From Halorubrum sp. GN11_10-6_MGM (lineage in GTDB: Archaea > Halobacteriota > Halobacteria > Halobacteriales > Haloferacaceae): DNA of 64,000 bases. Positions within the stretch are counted from its first letter, which is position 1. The number at the start of each line of letters is the position of its first letter. The position numbers were made by a program, and so were the translations under genes. The notes beneath the pieces were generated by a model. It was not told where the DNA came from and searched no databases. It saw only the letters and a program-made list of their open reading frames with translations. The DNA lies in NCBI RefSeq assembly GCF_005435165.1, contig NZ_SGUC01000010.1:1-64000 (forward strand), given 5' to 3'. Below are positions 33,372-41,000 of the stretch, piece by piece.

Positions 33372-33992
33372 ATGGAGACGCTTCCGACTGGGATCTCGGT
33401 GCTGGACAGACAGTTCGGCGGAGGGCTCCCGAGCGGTAGCGTCGTCGTGTTGAAGGCGAACCCCGACAGCCAGTCGGAGCTCATCCTGAACCGGTTCGCC
33501 CGGGTTCGGCGGTGTCGCTACCTCACGACCGTCCGGTCCGCCGACGCGGTCGAAGCGGCGCTTAGCCGCGACGGCGACGAGGAGACCACCGTCGAGGCGA
33601 CGGCCGACGCCGGCGACCTCGACGAGGCGGCGTCGCTGATCGGCGATCTCCCCGAGGACGGCACGCTGATCGTCGACTCCGTCGAACCGCTGGAGGACGC
33701 CGCGTCGCCGGCGGCGTACGCCCAGTTCCTCGACGGGGTCCGCTCCAGCGTCGACGACGCCGGCGGCGTCGCGCTGCTCCACGCGCTCCGCGGCGGCGAG
33801 GACCCACAGATGCGGCGGATCACGGAGCAGGTCGCGGACGTGGTGTTCGACCTTCGAACGACAGTCACCGGGACCGAGATCGCGAATCGGCTCGTCGTCG
33901 CCAAGTTCCGGAGCGGCGCCGCCCTCGAAGAGCCGCTGAAGCTGAAGCTCACCGACGAGGTCGCCGTCGACACGAGCCGCGACATCGCCTGA
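33372..33992 (+). CDS. RecA/KaiC-superfamily ATPase-like protein
   Basis: A 206-residue protein starting METLPTGISVLDRQFGGGLP, the typical beginning of haloarchaeal RAD55/KaiC-like proteins ('GI..LDR.LGGG.P.GS'). The P-loop itself is degenerate: after 'GGGLPSGSVVVLKANPDSQS' no GKT is seen, so ATP hydrolysis is doubtful. The Walker-B-like strand 'GTLIVDSVEPLEDA' and the C-terminal 'VADVVFDLRTTVTGTEI' follow the fold. An alternative start is the GTG at 33264, overlapping the ParA-like gene by four bases, which would add 36 non-conserved residues. Confidence 0.7.
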   Translation: METLPTGISVLDRQFGGGLPSGSVVVLKANPDSQSELILNRFARVRRCRYLTTVRSADAVEAALSRDGDEETTVEATADAGDLDEAASLIGDLPEDGTLIVDSVEPLEDAASPAAYAQFLDGVRSSVDDAGGVALLHALRGGEDPQMRRITEQVADVVFDLRTTVTGTEIANRLVVAKFRSGAALEEPLKLKLTDEVAVDTSRDIA

Positions 33993-34017
33993 CACCGCGG
34001 CCGGATCGCCTCCGCGC

Positions 34018-34278
34018 CTACAACACGGCAGACGAGAGGAGCACGATCACGCCGACGATCGCCGCAGCGACCGCCCAGTTGCGCGCGGTGTCGAACGCTC
34101 CGTACGGCCCCCCTTTCCGCGAGAACAGGTACAGCGCGTAGACGGCGAGCGGCGCCAGCGTCGGGAGCGTCGCGACCGAGACGACGGCGGTGAAACTCGA
34201 CAGCAGCGCGACCGCGACCGTCGCCGCGCCCGCGACCCCGGCGACGAGCGCGTCCTCGCGTGCCCGTTCGATCTCCAT
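34018..34278 (-). CDS. Small membrane protein
   Basis: An 86-residue protein with three hydrophobic stretches ('VAGVAGAATVAVALLSSF', 'VVSVATLPTLAPLAVYALYL', 'WAVAAAIVGVIVLLSSAVL') and a Lys/Arg-Gly loop (FSRKGGPYGAFD). Function is unknown. The ATG at 34278 (MEIERAREDAL) is preferred to one nine codons upstream. It converges on the RecA-like gene. Confidence 0.65.
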   Translation of the reverse strand: MEIERAREDALVAGVAGAATVAVALLSSFTAVVSVATLPTLAPLAVYALYLFSRKGGPYGAFDTARNWAVAAAIVGVIVLLSSAVL

Positions 34279-34385
34279 ACTCGGTGTGGACGCGCCGGCG
34301 GCCAAAAGGGATCCGTTCGGCGGTCACGGCGCTCGCTCGGCGGGCCGAAAAACGGGAAAATCGACCGGCAGCGGAAGGAATCCGG

Positions 34386-35324
34386 TTACTCTTCGTCGAT
34401 CTCGTCGACGATCTCGTCGGCGTCGACGTCGACGTCTTCGAGCGCCTCCTCGATGTCGACGTCGCCGGCGCCGGCGCCGCCCATGCCGCCCATCATGCCG
34501 CCGAGACCGCCCATGCCGCCGCCCTCGATGACCTCCTCGATCACGACGCGATCGAGGTCGAGGCGGTCCATGAGGTCCTGCGCGATTTGCTGTTTCTGGA
34601 ACATCCACTGCTGGTTCATCTGCATCGCCTGCGTCGCGGTGACGTAGAGGACGTCCTTCTCGACCTCCTCGGTCTCGACGGTCTCCTCGCCGTCGTCGTC
34701 CTCGGTGACGGTCTCCTCCTCCTCTTCGGAGACCGTCTCGATGCGGACCTCGGGCGCCTCCTGAAGGTACATCCCAAGCATGCCAGCCGCCTGCTCCTCG
34801 CGGTCGTCGATCGCTTCGAGGATCTCGTACTCGTACTCGAGGTCCTCGCCGGCGAGCGGGTGGTTGAAGTCGACGCGGGCGCGGCCGCCGATGATCGTTT
34901 CGAGGTGGCCCTGGCGGTTGTCGATCTGGACCTGCGCGCCGGGGTAGCGCTCGTCTTCGGGGATCTTGTCGGCCTTGACCGTCTCGACCTCGTCGGGGTC
35001 GTACTCGCCGAAGGCGTCCTCGGCCGGAACGTCGACCGTGTCCTCGTCGCCGACGGAGCCGCCGATGAACGCCTCCTCGACGGAGGGGAACACGTGGCCG
35101 GCGCCGAGCGCGATGATTCGGGGCTCGAACTCGTACTCGTCGACGTCGATCTCGGCGTCCTCGGCCGTCTCCTTGTCGGTCGTGTCGATGACGCGGCCGT
35201 CGTCGGCCGTGCGGATCGTGTACGCGACGCGGACGAAGTCGCCGTCTTCGAGTCCGTCGGCGTCAGTCTCGGTCTCGGTCTCCTCGGCCTCCGCGGCCGC
35301 GTCCGCTTGCTCCTGATCGCTCAT
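34386..35324 (-). CDS. FKBP-type peptidyl-prolyl isomerase (SlyD-like, long haloarchaeal form)
   Basis: A 312-residue chaperone/prolyl isomerase. After an acidic leader (about 25 residues) comes the FKBP fold with a split insert-in-flap domain: 'VRVAYTIRTADDGRVIDTTD', then 'IIALGAGHVFPSVEEAFIGG', the IF domain 'VKADKIPEDERYPGAQVQID' and the return 'RVDFNHPLAGEDLEYEYEIL'. Residues about 185-312 are a second, unusual domain with a Met/Gln-rich helix (QAMQMNQQWMFQKQQIAQDL), a Gly/Met-rich linker (GGGMGGLGGMMGGMGG) and an acidic end. It is cytoplasmic. A TATA-like CTTAAG box (35346-35355) precedes the ATG by about 27 bases. Confidence 0.9.
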   Translation of the reverse strand: MSDQEQADAAAEAEETETETDADGLEDGDFVRVAYTIRTADDGRVIDTTDKETAEDAEIDVDEYEFEPRIIALGAGHVFPSVEEAFIGGSVGDEDTVDVPAEDAFGEYDPDEVETVKADKIPEDERYPGAQVQIDNRQGHLETIIGGRARVDFNHPLAGEDLEYEYEILEAIDDREEQAAGMLGMYLQEAPEVRIETVSEEEEETVTEDDDGEETVETEEVEKDVLYVTATQAMQMNQQWMFQKQQIAQDLMDRLDLDRVVIEEVIEGGGMGGLGGMMGGMGGAGAGDVDIEEALEDVDVDADEIVDEIDEE

Positions 35325-35345
35325 ACCTCAAGGTCACCTGTTACA

Positions 35346-35355
35346 CCCTTAAGAA
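35346..35355 (-). promoter_or_regulatory. TATA box of the FKBP gene
   Basis: TTCTTAAGGG on the minus strand is centred about 27 bases before the ATG at 35324. Confidence 0.5.
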
Positions 35356-35470
35356 GCACGGTTCGGCCCGGAGTCCGGCGGCGAGCGGGCGACAGCGCCG
35401 ATCCGACGCCTGAAGCGGCGGTACGAGCGCCCCGACGGTCGGTCCGCGGAGCCGGCGGAGTCCCGCGCTC

Positions 35471-35478
35471 CTTATGAA
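35471..35478 (+). promoter_or_regulatory. TATA box deciding the start of cyaB
   Basis: CTTATGAA is centred 27 bases before the ATG at 35501. Its own ATG (in frame, at 35474) is therefore probably promoter DNA rather than a start codon. Confidence 0.5.
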
Positions 35479-35500
35479 CGCCCCGGCCGCACCTCCGGAC

Positions 35501-36094
35501 ATGTACGAGGTCGAGATCAAGGTCCCGGCCGATCTGGACGCGACGCGCGAGCGCCTCCGCGAGGTCGGGGCCGAGCGCGTCGCCGCCAAGCGGCAGCGGG
35601 ACACCTACTACGACGCGCCGCACCGCGAGTTCGCCGAGACCGACGAGGCGCTCCGGATCCGTCGCGAGACGCCGCTGGACGGCGGCGAGGAGTCGTCGAC
35701 GGGAGACGACCCCGACGCGGTGGCGGGGCCCGACGCGTCGGTGACGTACAAGGGACCGCTCCTCGACGACGCCTCGAAGACGCGGACCGAACACGAGACG
35801 GGCGTCGACGACGGCGAGGCCCTCGCGGCGGTCCTCGCCGGACTCGGCTTCGAACCGGCCGCGACGGTCGAAAAGCGGCGCGAGTTCTGGGCGTACGACG
35901 GCTTCACCGTGACGCTCGACGCCGTCACCGGACTCGACGAGTACGTCGAGATCGAGCGCGAGGTCGAGGCGGAGACCGAGGTCGACGCCGCGCGCGAGGC
36001 GGCGGTAGCGGCGCTCGACCGACTCGGCCTCGACGCGGGCGACCAGGTCCGGACCTCGTACCTCGGGCTGTTGCTGGCCGCCGAAGGGGACTGA
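35501..36094 (+). CDS. cyaB: CYTH-domain protein, class IV adenylate cyclase-like
   Basis: A 197-residue CYTH (CyaB/thiamine-triphosphatase) tunnel-fold protein. 'MYEVEIKVPADLDATRERL' contains the defining ExExK, 'DTYYDAPHREFAETDEALRIRR' the paired Arg residues, 'SVTYKGPLLDD' the Lys, and 'YVEIEREV' the second acidic pair that binds the metal-triphosphate. Substrate is an organic or inorganic triphosphate; cyclase versus phosphatase activity cannot be decided. An acidic insertion (about 70-85) is a haloarchaeal feature. Confidence 0.85.
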   Translation: MYEVEIKVPADLDATRERLREVGAERVAAKRQRDTYYDAPHREFAETDEALRIRRETPLDGGEESSTGDDPDAVAGPDASVTYKGPLLDDASKTRTEHETGVDDGEALAAVLAGLGFEPAATVEKRREFWAYDGFTVTLDAVTGLDEYVEIEREVEAETEVDAAREAAVAALDRLGLDAGDQVRTSYLGLLLAAEGD

Positions 36095-36113
36095 GAGGGC
36101 CGGGAGTTCCGCG

Positions 36114-36584
36114 TCAGTCTTCCCCGTCGGGTCGCTTCTTGGAGAGGACGGTGCGTTCGAGCTCGCAGACGAGCACGTCGTCGTCGCCGTCGACGATCTT
36201 GAACGCCTCCACGCGCATCGTGACGACGCCGCGCTCGCCGTCGCTCGTCTCGCGCTTGTCTACGACGGTCGAGCGCGCGCGGATCGTGTCGCCGTGGAAC
36301 ACCGGGTTCGGGTGTTCGACGTCGTCGTACGAGAGGTTCGCGACGATCGTGCCGTCGGTCGTCTCCGGGATGGAGATCCCGACCGCGAGCGAGGTGGTGT
36401 ACAGCCCGTTCACCAGTCGCTCGCCGAACTCCGTCTCGGCCGCGAAGTCGGCGTCGAGGTGGAGCGGCTGCTGGTTCATCGTCATGTCACAGAAGCGCTG
36501 GTTGTCGGCCTCGCTGATGGTCCGTCGCGTCGCGTGCTCGATCGTCTCGCCGACGTCGAACTCCTCGTAGTACAGGCCTGGCAT
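36114..36584 (-). CDS. MaoC-type hot-dog dehydratase/hydratase (atypical active site)
   Basis: A 156-residue single hot-dog enoyl-CoA-hydratase-like protein ('YYEEFDVGETIEHATRRTIS' at the start). The family's active-site loop GDxNPxH reads 'MTMNQQPLHLDADFA': the Pro and His are kept but the Asp is Asn and the Asn is Gln. It is transcribed divergently from citE across an 87-base gap with back-to-back TATA boxes, so a shared pathway is likely, for example hydration of an unsaturated short-chain acyl-CoA such as mesaconyl-CoA (inference). Start ATG at 36584 fits a TATA box 26 bases upstream. Confidence 0.78.
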   Translation of the reverse strand: MPGLYYEEFDVGETIEHATRRTISEADNQRFCDMTMNQQPLHLDADFAAETEFGERLVNGLYTTSLAVGISIPETTDGTIVANLSYDDVEHPNPVFHGDTIRARSTVVDKRETSDGERGVVTMRVEAFKIVDGDDDVLVCELERTVLSKKRPDGED

Positions 36585-36605
36585 GAGGCCCCGGTCGGCC
36601 GGCGG

Positions 36606-36650
36606 CGTAAAAGCGGTGTCGCTCGCCGCGCGGCCGGCGGCTTTTACCCG
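36606..36650. promoter_or_regulatory. Divergent promoters of the MaoC and citE genes
   Basis: Minus-strand TATA CGCTTTTACG (36606-36615) and plus-strand CTTTTACCC (36641-36649) are each 26-27 bases before their start codons. The two share the core CTTTTAC, suggesting matched expression of the pair. Confidence 0.55.
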
Positions 36651-36671
36651 TTCGCCCGCGGAGTCGCCGGC

Positions 36672-37529
36672 ATGCCACGCCGAAGCCTGCTGTTCTCGCC
36701 CGGCGACAGTCCCGACCTCATGCGGAAGGCGCCCGGAGCCGGCGCCGACGTGATCTGTTTCGACCTCGAAGACGCCGTCGCCCCGGACCGGAAGGACGAG
36801 GCGAGGGTGGCGGTCCGCGAGGTACTCGCGGACCCCGCCTTCGACCCGGGCGCGGAGGTCTGCGTCCGGCTGACCGCCGAGTCGCCCGCAACCGATCTCG
36901 ACGGCGTCCTCGGCGACGGCCCCTCTGACGGGTCGGTCCGACTCGACGCCGTGATGCTCCCGAAGGTCGAGGGGGCGGACCGGGTCGAACGCGTCGCCGC
37001 GCTGTACACCGAGCGCGGACGCGACCTCGCCGTGTTCGCGCTCGTCGAGACCGCGGCGGGCGTCCTCGCGGCGGAGTCGATCGCGGCCGCCGACGCGACC
37101 GACGCGCTCGTCTTCGGCGCGGAGGACCTCGCCGCCGACGTGGGCGCGACCCGGACCGACGAGGGGACCGAGGTGCTGTACGCCCGCGAGCACGTCGTTC
37201 TCGCTGCGAGCGCGGTCGACGTCGACGCGCTCGACACCGTGTACACGGAGTTCTCGGACGAGACGGGCCTCCGGGAGGACGCAGCGTTCGCGCGGCGGCT
37301 CGGCTACGACGGCAAGCTCGCGATCCACCCGGCGCAGGTGGAGCCGATCACGGAGGCGTTCACGCCGGACCCGGAAGACGTCGAGTGGGCGGAGCGAGTG
37401 CTCGACGCCCGAGACGAGGCGGAGCGGGAGGGGCGGGCGGTGTTCCGGGTCGACGACGAGATGATCGACGCGCCGCTGATCGCGCAGGCGGAGCGGGTCC
37501 TCGACCGCGCGCCCGACGCCGATCGGTAG
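36672..37529 (+). CDS. citE: CitE/HpcH-type acyl-CoA lyase
   Basis: A 285-residue TIM-barrel lyase of the CitE/malyl-CoA lyase family. 'RRSLLFSPGDSPDLMRKAPG' starts the family and 'GADVICFDLEDAVAPDRKDEAR' carries the conserved Asp-Glu-Asp. 'VCVRLT' has the substrate Arg, 'VFALVETAAGV' the metal Glu and 'ALVFGAEDLAADVG' the metal Asp; 'KLAIHPAQVEPI' is typical near the end. Members cleave L-malyl-CoA/beta-methylmalyl-CoA or act as malyl-CoA thioesterase in the haloarchaeal methylaspartate cycle. With the MaoC-like neighbour and glutamate dehydrogenase that route is a candidate; exact activity is unknown. Confidence 0.88.
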   Translation: MPRRSLLFSPGDSPDLMRKAPGAGADVICFDLEDAVAPDRKDEARVAVREVLADPAFDPGAEVCVRLTAESPATDLDGVLGDGPSDGSVRLDAVMLPKVEGADRVERVAALYTERGRDLAVFALVETAAGVLAAESIAAADATDALVFGAEDLAADVGATRTDEGTEVLYAREHVVLAASAVDVDALDTVYTEFSDETGLREDAAFARRLGYDGKLAIHPAQVEPITEAFTPDPEDVEWAERVLDARDEAEREGRAVFRVDDEMIDAPLIAQAERVLDRAPDADR

Positions 37530-37608
37530 TGTCGGTGTTCGACCACCGACCGGTAGCGTCGAGGGTCGACACCGACCGGTAGCTCCGGCGCCCGACACCG
37601 ACCGCCGG
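37520..37608 (+). repeat. 26-27-bp tandem repeat that includes the citE stop codon
   Basis: CGA(T/C)CGGTAG occurs at 37520, 37547 and 37573, with a fourth diverged start at 37599. In the first copy TAG is the stop codon of citE. The downstream copies repeat the coding end, with GTTCGACCAC/GGTCGACAC/GCCCGACAC spacers. Confidence 0.75.
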
Positions 37609-37645
37609 CGAGGGCGTGCGACGCGCCTCCCACGCGCTCGTCCGT

Positions 37646-37655
37646 CACAATTAAC
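37646..37655 (+). promoter_or_regulatory. TATA-like box of the glutamate dehydrogenase gene
   Basis: CACAATTAAC is centred about 29 bases before the ATG at 37680. Confidence 0.5.
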
Positions 37656-37679
37656 CCCCGGCCGCGAGGAGATTCGACC

Positions 37680-38933
37680 ATGTCTTCTGAGGCGAATCCG
37701 TTCGAGAGTCTGCGAGAGCAGGTGGACGACGCCGCGGCGGTCGTCGACGCCGACTCGGGCGTCATCGAGCGCCTGAAGAACCCGGAGCGGGTGTTGGAGA
37801 CGAACCTGACGTTCGAGCGCGACGACGGCTCCCTAGAGACCGTGCGGGCGTACCGGTCCCAGTTCAACGGCGACCGCGGCCCGTATAAGGGCGGCATCCG
37901 CTATCACCCGGGCGTCACCCGCGACGAGGTGAAGGCGCTGTCGGGGTGGATGGCGTACAAATGCGCCGTCGTCGACGTGCCGTACGGCGGCGGGAAGGGC
38001 GGTATCGCGATCGACCCGGCCGACTACTCCGACACGGAGCTGGAGCGGATGACGCGCGCGTTCGCGACCGAGCTCCGCCCGCTGATCGGCGAGGACCGCG
38101 ACATCCCCGCGCCCGACGTCAACACCGGCCAGCGGGAGATGAACTGGATCAAAGACACGTACGAGACCCTCGAAAACACCACGGCGCCCGGCGTCATCAC
38201 CGGGAAGGCGATCGACTCCGGCGGCAGCGAGGGGCGCGTCGAGGCGACCGGGCGCTCCGTCGCGCTGTCGACCCGCGAGGCGTTCGACTGGCTCGACCGC
38301 GACCTCGAGGGCGCGACGGTCGCAGTCCAGGGGTACGGCAACGCGGGCTCCGTCGCCGCCGCGCTGCTCGACGACCTCGGCGCGAGCGTGGTCGCCGTCT
38401 CCGACTCCTCGGGGGGCGTCCACGACCCCGACGGGCTCGACCCCCGCGAAGTGAAATCGCACAAGGCCGAGACCGGCTCTGTGACGGAGTTCCCGGGGAC
38501 GGACGCGCTCACGAACGACGAGGTGCTCACGCTCGACGTCGACTGCCTCGTCCCGGCCGCGCTGGAGAACGCGATCGACGGCGAGCTCGCGGCGGACGTC
38601 GGCGCCGACCTGATCGTCGAGGCGGCCAACGGCCCCCTCACGCCCGACGCCGACGACGTGCTCGCCGAACGCGACGTCCACGTCGTCCCGGACATCCTCG
38701 CGAACGCGGGCGGCGTCACCGTCTCCTACTTCGAGTGGGTACAGAACCGGCAGCGGTTCAGCTGGACGGAGGAGCGCGTCAACGAGGAGCTCGAACGCGT
38801 GATCACGGAGGCGTTCGACACGCTGGTCGACACCTACGAGTCGAACGACGTGCGCGACCTCCGGACCGCGGCGTACGTCGTCGGTATCGGGCGTATCGTG
38901 AACGCGTACGACCAAGCCGGAAACTGGCCGTAA
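37680..38933 (+). CDS. Glutamate dehydrogenase
   Basis: A 417-residue hexameric-type glutamate dehydrogenase interconverting glutamate and 2-oxoglutarate plus ammonia. '[20 protein letters not shown]' and '[17 protein letters not shown]' contain the substrate-binding and catalytic Lys residues; '[17 protein letters not shown]' contains the catalytic Asp. '[17 protein letters not shown]' is the dinucleotide-binding GxGxxG, with 'VAVSDSSGG' after beta-2. '[17 protein letters not shown]' completes the family signature. The enzyme appears intact. Coenzyme (NAD or NADP) cannot be decided with certainty. It lies 150 bases beyond citE. Confidence 0.93.
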   Translation: MSSEANPFESLREQVDDAAAVVDADSGVIERLKNPERVLETNLTFERDDGSLETVRAYRSQFNGDRGPYKGGIRYHPGVTRDEVKALSGWMAYKCAVVDVPYGGGKGGIAIDPADYSDTELERMTRAFATELRPLIGEDRDIPAPDVNTGQREMNWIKDTYETLENTTAPGVITGKAIDSGGSEGRVEATGRSVALSTREAFDWLDRDLEGATVAVQGYGNAGSVAAALLDDLGASVVAVSDSSGGVHDPDGLDPREVKSHKAETGSVTEFPGTDALTNDEVLTLDVDCLVPAALENAIDGELAADVGADLIVEAANGPLTPDADDVLAERDVHVVPDILANAGGVTVSYFEWVQNRQRFSWTEERVNEELERVITEAFDTLVDTYESNDVRDLRTAAYVVGIGRIVNAYDQAGNWP

Positions 38934-38969
38934 CGGGGAACCGCGCGGAGTTCGCGGACGCGGTTTCGA

Positions 38970-39683
38970 TCACTCCAGCCGCGCGTCCCGGATCTCGACG
39001 TGGCCGCGGTTGCCCTCCCAGACCGCGTCGTACGTGAGGTCGATCCGACGGTCCATGTGCGGGCCGTCGACGACGTACGTCTCGAACTCGCCGCCCTCGC
39101 CGAGCGGGTGGACGCCGTACTCCTCGCGGAGCGCGAGCAGGTCGTCGAGCGCGTCGGCGTCGTACCGCCGCCCGAGCCACGACTCGTCGAGCCCGTACGC
39201 CGCGACCTGAACGATCCGGATCTCGAAGCCGGCGTCGAACATCGCCTCGGCCAGTTCGACCGGGTCCCGCTGCCACAGCGGCGCGAACAGGTCGATCCCG
39301 AGCCGATCGCACATCCCCCGAATTCGGTTCGTCTGGAACTCGCTCTCGACCGCGCCCGCGGTGACGCCCGCGAGGTCGAGATCGTCCGCGGCGGCGATCT
39401 CCCGGAGCGCGGCCTCCATCGGTTCCAGCTCCGCGTCGCCCTGCGCGCCCGAGTCGTCGACGTCGTCCGCGCCGAAGTCGTCGGGAGACACCTCGACGAG
39501 GTCGATGCCGACGCTCTCGGCCGCAAGCCCGGCGAGTTCCGTCGCCGGCGTGTGGTACATGTAGGAATCGCCGGCGGGGTGGACGGTCAGCAGTCGGGAG
39601 ACGTCGAGGTCCTCCTCCAGCGCGCGGTACAGCGCCCACGAGGAGTCCTTCCCGCCGGAAAAGAGGCTCACCCAGTTGCTCAT
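38970..39683 (-). CDS. dph6: Dph6: diphthine-ammonia ligase
   Basis: A 237-residue PP-loop ATPase carrying out the last step of diphthamide formation: ATP-dependent amidation of diphthine on aEF2. The PP-loop 'SLFSGGKDSSWALYRAL' is at residues 6-22, and the family's C-terminal motif 'GEGGEFETYVVDGP' at about 200-213. 'GVTAGAVESEFQTNRI' is also typical. A TATA-like GTGGATAAAG (39703-39712) stands 25 bases upstream of the ATG. It converges on the glutamate dehydrogenase gene. Confidence 0.9.
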   Translation of the reverse strand: MSNWVSLFSGGKDSSWALYRALEEDLDVSRLLTVHPAGDSYMYHTPATELAGLAAESVGIDLVEVSPDDFGADDVDDSGAQGDAELEPMEAALREIAAADDLDLAGVTAGAVESEFQTNRIRGMCDRLGIDLFAPLWQRDPVELAEAMFDAGFEIRIVQVAAYGLDESWLGRRYDADALDDLLALREEYGVHPLGEGGEFETYVVDGPHMDRRIDLTYDAVWEGNRGHVEIRDARLE

Positions 39684-39797
39684 GCCCGGAAGCGAGAGTC
39701 GCGTGGATAAAGCGTCGGCGGTCGGAGCGCGTGCGGCGGCGGCCGCCTCGGCGTAGCCGCGTGTCTCGCGGCGGTCGGCCGCGGCGAGCGCGCCGCC

Positions 39798-40367
39798 TCA
39801 GTCCGAGATGAACTCGTTGTCGCGCCAGTTGACGCCGCCGTCGCCGTCACCGGCGCCCTGCGGGCTCTCGACGACTTCGATGCTCGCGGGGCGCGGCTCG
39901 CCCTCGACGATCCGGGTCGCCTCCAGCTCGCCGTCCTCCTCGGTGATCGCGGTCAGCGTCCCCTTCTCGGAGAGGGTCGCGATCTTGCGGAGGACCAAGA
40001 ACATGGGGTACTGGAGCGCGGAGTTCTGGAGGACGGTCTCGCGGTCGCCCTTGAAGCAGGCGAACTCGACGAGCTCGGAGGGGATCTCCTCCTCCTCGTC
40101 GTCCATCCACTGCGGACCGCCGGCGCGCGGGGGCTCCTCCTCCCAGACGCGGGTTTCCGTGACCGACGCCTTCAGCTGGGCGGTCGGCGTGTACTTGCTG
40201 ATCGATTCGTCGTCGGACAGGGCCTTGATGATGAGTGTGTTGTTTCGACGCGTGATGTCGATGTCGTCGATCTCCGGCGGGAGATCGGGATCTTCGTCGA
40301 AGTACGTCTCTACGTCTTCGAGTGGCAGTTCGAGCGTCGAATGAAGTCGGAACACGCGGCCTGTCAT
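39798..40367 (-). CDS. Conserved haloarchaeal protein (DUF7110-like)
   Basis: A 189-residue soluble acidic protein of unknown function that I recall as haloarchaea-specific (DUF7110, not certain). Conserved-looking blocks are 'MTGRVFRLHSTLELPLEDVE', 'ITRRNNTLIIKALSDDESIS', 'FACFKGDRETVLQNSALQYP' and the end 'GVNWRDNEFISD'. No catalytic or membrane motif is visible. It has an upstream promoter with a putative operator (40432-40457) and a leader of about 55-60 bases, longer than for neighbouring genes. Confidence 0.65.
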   Translation of the reverse strand: MTGRVFRLHSTLELPLEDVETYFDEDPDLPPEIDDIDITRRNNTLIIKALSDDESISKYTPTAQLKASVTETRVWEEEPPRAGGPQWMDDEEEEIPSELVEFACFKGDRETVLQNSALQYPMFLVLRKIATLSEKGTLTAITEEDGELEATRIVEGEPRPASIEVVESPQGAGDGDGGVNWRDNEFISD

Positions 40368-40431
40368 TGTTTGTGGAATGCGGTGGGGTCGAACCGGTGG
40401 TCACGGCGGCAGCGGCAACGGCTGCACCTAC

Positions 40432-40457
40432 CCCACGTAGGCACCGTGGGTTTATAT
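40432..40457 (-). promoter_or_regulatory. Promoter with palindrome between TATA box and expected transcription start
   Basis: CCCACG (40432-40437) and CGTGGG (40445-40450) form an inverted repeat directly abutting the TATA-like ATATAAAC (minus strand, 40451-40457). The expected start lies at about 40425-40430. A repressor site is plausible; the gene served is the DUF7110-like one. Confidence 0.4.
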
Positions 40458-40543
40458 GGACTGCCCTTCGAGATACTGGGATCGGCGCGACGAACGCCGC
40501 CGCGCGTCACGCTTCGAGAGGGGAATCCGGCCGCGAGCCGACG

Positions 40544-40888
40544 TTACTCGGCGCCGAGTTCGGCGGCGAGATCGCCGCGCTCGTCGAGTTCGCCGAGCAC
40601 GTCGCTGCCGCCGACGAACTCGCCGTCGACGAACGTCTGGGGGATCGTCTCCCAGCCGCTGTGCGACTCCAGCGCCTCGCGGTACTGGGGGAGCGCGGGA
40701 AGCACGTCGACGGTCTCGAACTCGTCGACGTGCTGACCGATGAGTTCGACGGCGCGCTTCGAGTAGCCGCACTGGGGCATCAGCCGGTTCCCCTTCATGA
40801 ACAGCACCACGTCGTTGTCGGCGATGGTGTTCTCGACGCGCGCTTCGATCTCTTCGGTGTCGGCGTCCGCTTCGGGGCTGAACGTCAT
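40544..40888 (-). CDS. Monothiol-type glutaredoxin (CGYS)
   Basis: A 114-residue glutaredoxin of the Grx4/monothiol type: 'NDVVLFMKGNRLMPQCGYSK' holds the active-site Cys in CGYS (compare CGFS in class II Grx), 'WETIPQTFVDGEFVGGSDVL' the cis-Pro and the glutathione-binding GG. Such proteins carry 2Fe-2S clusters for transfer; halophilic archaea use gamma-glutamylcysteine rather than glutathione, so the thiol partner is uncertain. The ATG at 40888 (MTFSPEADADTEEI) is preferred to one nine codons upstream. Confidence 0.87.
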   Translation of the reverse strand: MTFSPEADADTEEIEARVENTIADNDVVLFMKGNRLMPQCGYSKRAVELIGQHVDEFETVDVLPALPQYREALESHSGWETIPQTFVDGEFVGGSDVLGELDERGDLAAELGAE

Positions 40889-41000
40889 ACGACCGAGTAG
40901 GCGACGCCGAGCCAAATGGGTTCCGCACGGAACGAGCGTTGCTCGTAGAGCGGGCGCTCGGTCAGTTATAAACCTCGCGGCGAGCGGAGACGCCGCGACC

